A stretch of DNA of 64,000 nt. Source: Axinella damicornis (lineage: Eukaryota > Porifera > Demospongiae > Axinellida > Axinellidae). Location: NCBI GenBank assembly GCA_963931865.1, contig OZ007516.1, forward strand, positions 9,858,464-9,922,463, read 5' to 3'. Below the pieces are notes generated by a model that did no database searches, was not told the origin of the DNA, and was given only the letters and a program-made list of their open reading frames with translations. The position numbers were made by a program, and so were the translations under genes. Shown in pieces: positions 54,101 through 64,000 of the stretch (positions are counted from its first letter, which is position 1; every line of letters begins with the position of its first letter).

Positions 54101-57100
54101 AGTATTGTGGGGGGTTCTTACGTATTCCAATATTGGAAGGAGGGATGACCCCCTTATCCTGGTATTCTCCCAAGTATATACATGTATGTCTCCCCATTTC
54201 GGGACCATCCTGATCCTGGCAGGTTACCTCCCCTCTAGGACCCTATACCCTGATTACTTAGCTTTGCATGTGTGCATGGTGTAATTGTAGTCGTCATACA
54301 TTCTGTGTTTAGACTAGTTATCTCTTCTCAGGCCATCTCAGGTGCTAGGATGGTCCTGTACAGGGAGACAGGGGAGAAAGTGTTGATGATCACTGGGAAC
54401 CAGAGGCAATGCACTGTAAGCAAGACGCATGACCATGTGCTGTGTAGTTGTAGTTTACTCTTGTCGATATTGAGCTCTATGTGACCCCAAGTGTGGATGT
54501 AGTGGGAATAGCACTCATTGTTGAGTATGTGATGCTGTTTGAAACTTTAGAGCTCTGTTGTCTTGCCATGATGTGTGTTGTGTGTGTGTTCTGCCATTCT
54601 CAGGAGGCTCGGATGATGGTGCTTGGGAAAATCAATGAGCCTGACCTCCTGAGAGTAAGTATAGCATCACTCTATCATCTAGTTGGCACTAGTCTCAAAG
54701 CTCAAACTGTATACTGTGTGGCCTGTTTCTGTATATTTGATGACTTCTCCTCTTTAAGCTCATTTATTGGTGTACAATGTAGTGCATCCATTTTGTGTGG
54801 TCAATGGATGCTTTATCGATGAAACTGAGGGGTCTATGGGATAGAGAGCCCCACTGAAACTATACAATCAATATAGGTTTCCAAGGGTATCTAAATCTCG
54901 TAGGCCGCAAGGGTTTCATCGTTTAAGGTATTTATACTATACAGCTGGCAGCCAATCTAATTGCTGTCTGTATTAGCAGCGAAACTGTTCAGTCCGAAAG
55001 ACTTAGCACAGAGATGGGCGAGTTTTATAGCAGCTGCTCTCGCCATCCGCTAACCGACAGCTCTGCTTACTCGACTCGTGCCTCGTGTTTGGGACTGTGA
55101 CTCCAAAGCAGAACCGGATGCACCAAGTACGCCCCGCCCCATGACACTTTCTGAGGAATTTTTTGTGAGACGTAGACGACCAAGTCCGAAGTCCAGCTCC
55201 ATGCTATCTGTACTTGTCTGGCTACAGTGCTCACACGTACGAGCAAGACCCGATAATTAAAGGTGCATCGAGCCAGAGGGCATGCAACTTTCTATAGCGC
55301 ACGTATAGACTGCACAGTGCTGAGTGTTACTAAAAATATCATTTCTGGTTAAGCACATGAAATTGCGTGTACATGTACGGTATGGTTACAGACGTTCGAC
55401 GGAAATGCCATCCAAGCAAAGAAAGACAATGAATCTCTAGCCCAAGTACTACTTCTCTCCTACCAGTCAGATTTGGAGAAAGTATCGCCGGATGCAAGAC
55501 CAACATTTGCCGCTCTCGACACCAGCTCGACGTTTGCTGTTGTGTAAGTTGGAGGGAGGGAATGATAGCATCGAAAGGGCTCATGAGGTGCTGCTGTGGA
55601 GCTTGGTAGCTAGGTCCTCGTCGAAGACGAATGATGCAGACGGAATGCCACCATCTAGAAGAGCGGTAAGTGACCGCATAAATATAAGGGGCGCGCGTCT
55701 ATGAATCACATGCTTATGCTGAATTCTGTATTTAGTAACACACAGCATTTTGCCGTCTACGAACATTGCATGCCCTCTCGCCGCCTCTGGCGGCTCGATG
55801 CACCCTTTACTGTACATATACAATGTATCAATGGAGGTATCTATGATGATAAATGTACGACACTGGAAGTACATGAAATTTGCAGGTGTATAATTACAGG
55901 TGTATAAGTGAAATCACAGGGTTAATAAACCCCTTCAATTGGCCAATCATATCGCAGTATTTCATTGAGTATAGTTGTTGTCCCCGCTCGACCGCTCCGC
56001 GGCAGGCAAGGTCTGCCGTTAGTATGATGCATATTACGAGAATGTCTTGCTGCTAAGAACCGTTCGCCGCAATGATCTAACTCAGCGTGGATCTTAGCGA
56101 TAGGCAAGGGATGCAGGACTTCGCTAACGCATTCGTTCTCCTCGAGGAGACGCTTTCCATCTTTTCAGTCAACTGAACTTCGCACCTTACTGCACTGGCC
56201 CACGAAACCCTGCCTGTTTATATGGAATGTGTATTCGCAAGCAATAAGCCAGTTGCACACAAGAGCGAAGGAATTTGACTGACGTGACGTCACATCCGGT
56301 TGCTCTTTTATAGCCACGTTAAGTATTGCAGTGAATGGCAAAATTGGCAGGTGGCGGTTTGAAACATGCGCGTGACTAAAACCATACCGATTACCACAGT
56401 TCATGTGACTGTGGTGTTTGACAAGAGACCTGGCGGTAAAGACGGTGTGCAAAGAGTGAGAATCGGTTGAAGTACGAACGAGAACAACGCAGTATGCTGG
56501 ACATACCTGTAACCGGTTGTGGCAACAACCCAAGCCAGGATCCGAGCGCCTTCCTCCAGCGATTTCCAAGCGATCCAGGCAGGAGACCGAGATGGTTCAG
56601 CGTGTTTTGGATGGATGCGAGGCAGCTGAGGTCGTAGTCGCGAGCTTGTTCCAGGCACTTTCCCGATAGCGATGCCAAAAGAGAACCAACAGCTCACTCA
56701 GGTCTGCTCCCGGTATGTCCGCGGCAGTAAGCGTCACAGAAACCGTAGCTAATACTTTCGAAGTATAATAATCTAGCTATGCAGGACCAGAGCCTGAACA
56801 CTGGAGCCAGGGGGGCCGTAGACATAGCTAGACCACTTTGTTCTCGTTCGTACTTCAACCGATTCTCACACTTCACTCACCGTCTTGAATGTCCAAGTCT
56901 CTTGTTTACCGCCGCGGTCACTTAAATTGTGTGATCGGTATAGTTTTAATCACGCGCAGCTTTCAAACGCCCACCTACCGATTTCGCCATTCACTGCCAT
57001 ACTTAACGTAGCTGCAATAGAGCAACCGGATGTGACGTCATACATTCCGTGAATACTTTCGCTTGCGTGCAACTGGCTTATCGGATTGCAAGCAATCGCG

Positions 57101-57803
57101 CAAGTCAAAGACACTGCGCGTGCGTGTTCCTAGTATAAACATCAATAGACTTCCTAGGACCTTTGGTTGTACATCTGTACATGTTTGTATTTTCATTAAC
57201 CCTACATGTATATACCCACGAGGTGCATACACAGAAATCAGTTGTGTAGATACGATAAAAAATGGTGATCTTGTGTTGTGTCGTTTCACTGCGTATAGTG
57301 TATTAGTACAGCTAACATCCTAAAAGCAAGTGTTGTATAAAACTAGCTGACAAGTACTCCCCATTGTCTCTCTCTCACTACTTTCGTGAAGCAGTTTTGT
57401 TTTCAAGCAAAATAATCTACCCCTGCCTGAACCTGGCATCACTAAGTACAGCCCTTTGCAATTGCCTTGGATCAGTCCATACTCAAGTGTATAGATATGC
57501 TGTTCATGCTCAAAGGGTTAACAAAAAACATGTGATGTGTTTGGCACGACCTGGTATCAGCTCAGAGTCATGCAGACAGCTGGTAAATCATTTATGACTA
57601 TATAAACCCTGTTAGCTATATGAGACTCAGCTTCAAGGTCAATATATCCTTGAGAGGTTCTGTATGTTGCATGATATGTTTGAGCACAAAGGGTGGGTCA
57701 GGGGGAGGTGGAAGGTTGATCTAAGCAGCATGGCTGTGTCTGGACTTGGATGTTCAGGGGAGCCAAGTGGGCCATTTTAAACATAAATTGACCTAGACAA
57801 CAA

Positions 57804-57836
<33 letters not shown>

Positions 57837-58903
57837 CTCTCCCGGGTGGCATGGGTACTATCAGTGGACCCTGGACTCGCCCGAAATTCCGTACAATTTC
57901 TCATGATCAGAGTAGGATACAAGCTAAACATGATTATTCGCTTATGCATTCGCTAAAGTTGCCTGCTGAAGCATTTTTCAGGTCTTTCCTTTCCTTGAGT
58001 CAGTAGAGGTCAAAGGTAACATGCAATTTAATGAGCTTCAATGAGAAGTGCATTTATTTGTACACAAACCAAACACCAGCCTTTTGTTGAAGTGTAGGGA
58101 ACAAAAATAATAATCCTCGATCGAGGGGCAACCGCACTCCTGGTTGCCACGTTGCAACCGGTTGCAACTCACTGGACGTGCAACCTAGGTATTGCAGCTC
58201 ATTCCAATTAACGCACATGTCAGGTGAGGACCATGCTCAGTCGAGTCGTCGATCGCAATGTCGAGTCAGCAAGAGCGTCCAAAAGTAAGACAAGAGCCTA
58301 TTACAGTGCTAACAACTTCACCAGCCCGGTGAGTTTTGGCATGTATGCGTTAGTGAATGATAGCGTGAACTAAACATTAGTTAGCAGTCTTTGTCTGCAC
58401 AAACTTCATCAACATACAATGCAACGTTTCGATCCCGGGGGATCTTCGTCAGGCAAGTATAGCAAAGTGCAAGTACAAGTGATAGCGATCACAACTGTGT
58501 GGTCAGAATCTTTGTGGGGCCTTCATAAGACTGTACTGGCAACCAACGTCAAAGGGAGCGATCAAGCAATGGCGGCCGAAGGCATGACAAAAGCGCCACC
58601 AAGGTGAATTTCAACACAATCATTTGGCGTTTGTGTCAGCGATCATGACGGTGTAGTCAGAATCTTTGTGGCAAGTAGTCAAACATTTATTATTATTTAC
58701 GCGGCACAATTTTTCCCCTACCAGGAGTGTAATAACTATGACCAAAGCTCATTGTTAAATATGCATGTGGCCTTTGACCTGCACTGACTCGAGGAAAGAA
58801 CGCTTCAGCAGGATAAGTAAAAACTCGGCATGTCTAGTTTCTGTCCTACACTGAAAAAGGCATTTTATGGAATTTGGGTGATCCCAGTCCAGTCAATAGA
58901 TTG

Positions 58904-58944
<41 letters not shown>

Positions 58945-61900
58945 AGTCACTCCAGCCTCTGTGATGACATTGTTATTCACATGTTCAATCCTCTCCCCTT
59001 CATTTTGAGGCTGAACGGTGGAAATAGGGATGAACTGTGGTCATGACTGGTCCTCACGTGGATGACTCATGTATGTCTTCCTGCAGGGTGCTCTCTTCCG
59101 TGTTCCTTATGGCTTCTTCAACCAGCCTAAGCTCTACATGGAACAAATGTTCAAGGAAATTGGTGATGTCAATGACTGTGAACTGCGTGCATTGAGAGGT
59201 TGGTGCTCCTGACCGCTATATACAGAGGGGTCAATAAAACACTTTTCATCCTGTTTGTGTACCGTGATCATTCTAGATCTATGGTGTGGACATCTCCATA
59301 TACAATATGAGAGTGTTCCATACCATGATTGCTGATTCATCACTCCACCCGGCCGGTCAAGTGGGCACACGGCGAAGGTCTTAGCAAACATTGCAATTCG
59401 TTTCCACTGACCAATCATATCTCGCTGAAGTGATGTGTTCCAATTGATTGTCATATGGTTGTAAACCGAGCTGCGCGCATGTGATCAGCCTGGTGAAGAG
59501 GGAGCTGGAGGCATCAAAAGTTTAGCTGCTCGAGAATTGGGCGAGAATCAACAAGGTCACAAGATACATGCAGCTACTCAAGTAAGACTATTTTCCAAGT
59601 GTAACTAATGCAATACCCTTCGTAAATTAATAATGCTTCTTCGTTGTTACGTCACTATTGTCACGTGCAAATTTAAGGTGTTAAGACCTTAGCTGTACGT
59701 TGGCGTTCATCCCGTCTGTAGCTTACTTGGAGATAATTGCTGAATCAGCAATCATAGTACAGCATAGTACCTCCATGCTAGTCGTCTGTCTGTGTTCACA
59801 GCTTTTACAGAATTGGAGATAGCTGGTCTGCAATGTTCAAACCCTAAGTGAAAGCTCTCAGATCTGTAACTAGGTTTTCCTGATTTCTTTATTGGAAGGC
59901 TTTACCTAGATGTCGGCGTGTTTAGCCCCTTACTGATATTGCTGAGTAAGCTATCGTACTTCAGAACAATTGCATAGTACAGAACAGAGACGCTCATAAT
60001 AGAGTGATGTTGCAGACTCTACGGCTATTACTGTGTTGTGTACATTGTGCTTGGTGACTCTGTAATGTCTCAGTCCTCTTGTTCTTTATGTAATGCCCTA
60101 ATGCCCAAATACTTGATCTTATTGTACCGTTGCTAAGGATGTATGCTGGCCTGTTAGTATTTAAAGGAACTGACTATTTCTGTGATAGTTGCACTGATGG
60201 ATATAATGAAAGTTTGATGGCCACATTACTACAAGTGATCACTGCATGCACGCAGAACAAACACTTTGACTGTAAGCTTGCCTCTGACTTCCTCTGCAGA
60301 TGTGAACACTGGCCTTGGTTTTGTATTCATTCGTGGGTCACTGTCATCTGATGTGGAGGGTTGCACCAAGTTACTTCAAAAGTGGGAGAAATCTGCAAGT
60401 TACTTCAAAAGTGGGAGAAATCTGTAAGTTTGGGTCAGTGCATTGATTCCCTGTGTGAGCAGGCACGAGTGACAATACGGCAACAGACAAGTGATGTTTC
60501 CCAGTACACACTGTATAATACATTTATCATGTTCCCAGACCCTGCGGCTATAGGAACGCATCGATATCACGGCCTTGGTAACGGTCAGGACTTGGCAACA
60601 GTAGTGCCTCACAATCAGCATACCATACAGTTCTATTATCGTACTAACTGTACGCGGTACAGCCTCGTTCCCAGGCCGTGTGGGACTTACCGTGCAACCT
60701 GAAATGGCCGACCACGACTTGGTGTGCAGTTGGTGAAGCGGGCCTCTTGTCGTTCTTCAGCCTAGCCCCAAGTAAGTTGGCCGCCGCCCCCTACTAGTAT
60801 AACCACGCCCAGTCCACACCTCCATCCGCTCTATATAGCAGCAGTAAGGTTCCAGGCCAGCATCTTGCATGCAACTGGTACTATATCCTTCATCTTGAAT
60901 TCCTTGTGTTGTGCATCTATCATTAATACATTGGCACCATGGATTCATGCCCTAAGGGGACGCGATGATAACCTACAGAGCAACTAGGGTGACATGAGAA
61001 ATATCACCCTAGTTGCTCTGGCTAGCATTTGCCATACATTCTCTATGGGAATAACCATATCTGACTGTATGATAAGTGATTATTATACCTTGCTGTCCAG
61101 GTACTAATATATTCTGGCGTGAAAATTGGTTGCGTATATCCCACCCCAGTTTCTGCAGCAGAGGAGCTCACATGTGAAGGGACTGGCAGTTAGGTTGATT
61201 GATGCCAACACCCCGTCTCCTGGTAATCACATTTACGCTAGAAATTGCTTTGTTAGTATAATTCCCTTTTTCGGGTATTCCTCTGTGGGTCCATATATGA
61301 TTGAATTCACAATGTACGCTGGCTGTATATAATATTATGGTTTGGCATCCATCGGTAGGTGATTGCGGTATGTACATACATCATGGTTGATGTTTCCTAC
61401 TTAACTGCAGCGGCTTCTGGTAACATCAGAATGAGGTACTCCAGACAGGAACTGGTATCACTGTGCTCCTTCACCACTCCCACCCCCAAGTTTCAACGTT
61501 TTGCCGAGGCACTTGGTATATAAATGAACAGCCACAGGTAAGGTTCCACTAACGTTACTACAATTTCTCCAATGCTTCTAGTTGTCCTACAAGTGAGGTA
61601 GAGAATAATCAGCATTCTGGAATGATCGACTGTACAGCAATGGTAGCGTGTAGGGTGCAGTTTCCACCCCCAAGATTAACATGGTCTTTTTGCGCCCTCT
61701 AGTCTCCCATCACGCCAACCACTCCAATCAAGTTCTTTCTGTCCCCACCAAAGGCTGGATTCCGGTGAGGAAAACACTGTACATTAGAGGCAACTTCTTA
61801 ACTTTCAAGTTGTACTTGGGAGTAAATAAGTAACCTTTTAGTCGTGTAAACTCCTCTACCCCCGGTAACACCTGTATACACCCAGAAATTATGCATGCAT

Positions 61901-64000
61901 CAACCCCAAGAGTGCCTGTTTTGGCCCAAATGACTATAACACTTTTAACACTATCATTAATATTGAACTTCCGCTCACGCGACTCCTGATCAATTTATTG
62001 CCTTGGTTACACATCTCTAAGCCGTTTAACTTACAATCGCTGTGCAGACTTCAATCGCTGTGATTGGAATTATGCCAAGCAAACTGCCCTGCTTGAGTTA
62101 GCTTGTGAAATGGCAGTAGGCGTATCAATACACTGTTCACACTGAGCAGAAGATTTGACAGGCGTATATATACGCCGATCGCGCTCAGAGAATTAATATT
62201 ATCAGTTCTAGCAGGAGCACATGAGGAAGCGAGCGGAAGGAAGGGAGGAGCGTGAAACGACCACGCAAAAGATTAAAAATTGAAAACTTTCCCACGGTAG
62301 TCCCGTTACTATTTTTAGCTCGCACGTGTATCGTTGTTTTTCTGTGATGCCATTGACTGACTACAGCGACGGGCCAAATCTCGATGGGAGAGAGAGAAGA
62401 TAGTGTCCGTAAGTGTCGCGGGATGTTTCCCAGCAGTCATGAACTCCAGAAAAGCAGAAGGGGCTGTTCTTTCCACTAGTCGAGACGCCCGCTTGACTGT
62501 GTGGAGCGGCTCGATCGACTGCATCGTCATACAGCACTTTGTCGAGGTCAGTCACTACCAGTATGTCATTCCCCTGCCTCGCTACCATTGGAGTCTTGAT
62601 ACTGGCCTTTTCTCTGTCTTCTAGTAGTCGTCATCCTTGAGTCTCCGTACACATGCGAGCTAAAAATAGTAACGGGACTACCGTGGGAAAATTTTCAATT
62701 TTTAATCTTTTTCGTGGTTGTTTCACGCTCCTCCCTTCCTTCCGCTTGTATGCGCTCCTAGTTCTAGTCAACCATTTTCCACATAACATACAACTAAAAG
62801 AACAATACGAGCTGCTCTACAGCTTACCTTACACTAAGAACCAAAGGGAAAAAAACACAAATTTTAAAAAAAAACGCTAACGTACGGAAAAAAGAACTAA
62901 CACAATCACAATAGCTACTCATTCCAGACTTAGGATTAGTGTTTTCCCTGTCATCGCAAGTTGAGTGAAGCATAAGGTTACTTGCCGATTGATGTGTACT
63001 TACACTGTAGTAATGGCATAGGTAAAGGGTTAATGCCTCAGGTGATAAGGGGTAAAGGGCTAATCTGGTTGTCTCAGCTTGTGATTATTGAGCTTCACTT
63101 GTCAGGGATTGTTTTCTGCACAGGATTGTACCCTGAGTGTTGTGATTGCAATGGTAAATGTACTGAAAGTTTAGCAATGGATAGCCATGGTAGGCTCGTA
63201 GGCTCTAGCCTCGTTCCCAAGCCTTCTCACCCCAGCCTCGTTCCCAGGCCTTCCCACCCCAGCGTTTGTCGCTTGCAGTACTAACGTGGGGGAAGGCCTG
63301 GTAACTCGTCACGTGCAGTGACGCAAGTGGATATTGGGTGGATGTCTGGAGGAGTGTCACAAATGCTGGGGTGAGAATACCATTATCGTACGTAGAGGGG
63401 ACGTTTTTTCCACTAGCTGAGACATCCACTCGGCTGTGAAGCGGCTTGATCAACTACATCGTCATACAGCTCTTTCTGAATGTCTGTCACTATCTGCTTC
63501 ACTACCAATGGGGTGGCTTTTCTCTGTTTTCTTCTAGTAGTTACCCTTCTTGAAGTCTTGATATGCATGCAAACAGTGGAAAGTTATCTTTGCATGGTCA
63601 TTGCACACTCATTCCCTTCCTTCCACTCTATACGTCATTAGCTATGCACTCCTGTTGTGACACATTGCCAAGTTGGCAGCATAATCTGACTCTCCATGCC
63701 ACACTTTTTGACATGCAGGAATGAGAAAATTCACCAATCACGAGCTGATGGCAGATGGGAGCACGATTTGTTTGACCCAGCCTTTTAAAGCAGCAGCAGC
63801 AATCAACCAAACTTTGATCTAACCTCATTGACTTTTATGATTCGTATATATAATATTATCTTTTAAGAGCAAGATCAGCATTTTATCATTTCACCAAAGT
63901 GTGAACCTCATTGTCAATATGTATGCTATGTGTCGTGATCATGAAGTATGACGTTCTACCCTGTTTTTGCAGTCGAGGAGTTCCAGTTATGGGCTCCTAA
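51173..64000 (+). CDS. KH-domain protein with candidate eIF4E-binding motif (Mextli-like)
   Basis: Exons: 51173-51241, 51936-52001, 52082-52330, 53926-54009, 54332-54415, 54604-54654, 55392-55665, 59087-59198, 60300-60394, 61150-61222, 61411-61515, 61703-61764 and 63973-64000 (stop TAA at the window's last bases). A Ser/Pro-rich stretch (TTPPLSPDSATTTSLSDCSP) precedes a KH fold: MEIDVPPHKVDKLLKGNISR, AISGARMVLYRETGEKVLMI and EARMMVLGKINE, with a degenerate GXXG loop. A second helical/strand module follows (FRVPYGFFNQPKLYMEQMF, GLGFVFIRGSLSSDVEGCTK), then RYSRQELVSL, which fits the eIF4E-binding consensus YxxxxL-phi. All phases match except an apparent 2-bp loss at about 55535 and one junction at 61515/61703. 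KH plus an eIF4E motif suggests a translational regulator like Mextli. Confidence 0.6.
52719..53332. mobile_element. 614-bp Mutator-like MITE with exact 9-bp duplication (KH-gene intron)
   Basis: TAGCCTCATTCCCAGACCTC ... AGGCCTGGGAACTAGACTA flanked by AGTCCATTG (52710-52718 and 53333-53341). Terminal repeats reach about 110 bp (CAGCGTTTGTCGCTTGCAG, GTCACATGCAGTGACGTA). A partial copy is at 63208-63380. Confidence 0.95.
54655..55391. other. KH-gene intron with a possible cryptic exon
   Basis: Open sequence at about 55078-55260 (MTLSEEFFVRRRRPSPKSSS) has coding-like composition but lacks a clean acceptor in the right phase. It could be a skipped exon or a frameshifted one. The rest is featureless. 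Confidence 0.3.
56244..57081. mobile_element. ATAAGCCAGTTGCAC element, copy 2
   Basis: Same termini as 41065-41920 (ATAAGCCAGTTGCACACAAG ... GTGCAACTGGCTTAT), about 840 bp. It has the CGTGACGTCACATCCGG inner repeat and CGATTACCACAGTTCATG. It lies in the 55665-59087 intron of the KH gene. Confidence 0.9.
57082..58115. other. KH-gene intron, low-complexity tract
   Basis: No gene recognised. A C run of about 30 bases is at 57805-57834. The ORF at 57364-57597 has no family match. Confidence 0.45.
58116..58735 (-). repeat. Dispersed repeat (ACTCCTGGTA...CTACCAGGAGTGCGG), copy 4, inverted
   Basis: Starts CGAGGGGCAACCGCACTCCTGG and ends TTTTTCCCCTACCAGGAGTG, the inverse arrangement of 45886-46436. 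Internal CACCAAGGTGAATTTCAACA corresponds to the AACTCACCTTGGTGGTGGAG word of other copies. A poly(C) tract follows at 58907-58944. Confidence 0.75.
60366..60423 (+). repeat. 29-bp tandem duplication spanning a splice donor
   Basis: CAAGTTACTTCAAAAGTGGG plus AGAAATCTG occurs twice in direct succession. The first copy is followed by GCAAGT-type sequence and the second by GTAAGT. Only the upstream GC donor (60394|60395) keeps the downstream frame open in the next exon. Confidence 0.85.
62212..62766. mobile_element. 555-bp MITE with about 100-bp terminal repeats
   Basis: Left arm (GAGCGGAAGGAAGGGAGGAG, CTTTCCCACGGTAGTCCCG) is inverted at 62645-62760 (CGGGACTACCGTGGGAAAAT, CTCCTCCCTTCCTTCCGC). 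A truncated, diverged relative of its interior lies at about 63400-63545 (ACATCGTCATACAGCTCTTT). Confidence 0.85.
63208..63545. mobile_element. Composite of two truncated MITEs
   Basis: A doubled terminus (AGCCTCGTTCCCAAGCCTTC then AGCCTCGTTCCCAGGCCTTC) leads into a deleted copy of the 52719 element, ending near 63380. A fragment of the 62212 element follows directly. Both lie in the last KH-gene intron; the remaining intron (63546-63972) shows nothing further. Confidence 0.7.

Noticed and set aside
1..64000. tRNA, rRNA, snRNA genes
   Set aside because: I looked for cloverleaf boxes and conserved rRNA words and sa'w none I could support; a covariance-model scan would be decisive.

Overview
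The window is eukaryotic nuclear DNA, most likely from a marine invertebrate and probably a sponge. That is inference, drawn from short phase-consistent introns, heavy loading with small palindromic DNA transposons, a metazoan-type TRMO gene, a metazoan-type KH-domain gene and decay at CpG. No prokaryotic operons, tRNA, rRNA or CRISPR were recognised. Most of the window is transposons nested inside one another, laid over four host loci: a decayed seven-transmembrane receptor (6.2-24.5 kb, + strand), a disabled TRMO gene (26.8-30.7 kb, - strand), a candidate exon pair (36.3 and 39.5 kb, +) and a KH-domain gene (51.2-64.0 kb, +).

Layout. 1-3.45 kb: a non-LTR retrotransposon with endonuclease and reverse transcriptase, carrying a frameshift and a stop. 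3.45-5.6 kb: inverted 20-bp tandem arrays interrupted without target duplication by a 1.16-kb Helitron-like or foldback element; a second copy is at 43.6 kb. 6.2-24.5 kb: the receptor pseudogene, split by a 5.7-kb KDZ/Zisupton-like element (8-bp target duplication), a 10.96-kb integrase transposon (6-bp target duplication) and a third small element. 24.5-36 kb: small transposons, TRMO, and a foldback element whose arms are tandem repeats. 36-51 kb: more nested small elements, up to four levels deep near 47-48 kb. 51-64 kb: KH-gene exons separated by transposon-filled introns.

The standout is the 12,617-23,576 transposon. Nearly perfect 159-bp terminal inverted repeats (TG...CA) and a clean AACTAC target duplication enclose a 21-exon gene whose splice phases agree at every junction but one. 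It encodes an unusual chain: DDE integrase, chromo/SH3-like segment, Josephin deubiquitinase with an intact C-H-N triad, zinc finger, and Ulp1/C48 SUMO-protease with intact H-D-Q-C residues. If the 17,397 intron is retained, translation stops at 17,485 and gives integrase-Josephin alone; if spliced, the SUMO protease is appended. The right arm holds about 14 copies of a 130-bp satellite carrying the palindrome TGCCCNATTAGGGCA, which also occurs in the terminal repeats and once, inverted, in the left arm. It is a candidate integrase-binding array.

A second theme is a large family of non-autonomous elements that share a TAGCCTCGTTCCCAGGC-type terminus. Several unrelated-length members have exact 9-bp target duplications, which identifies them as Mutator-like.
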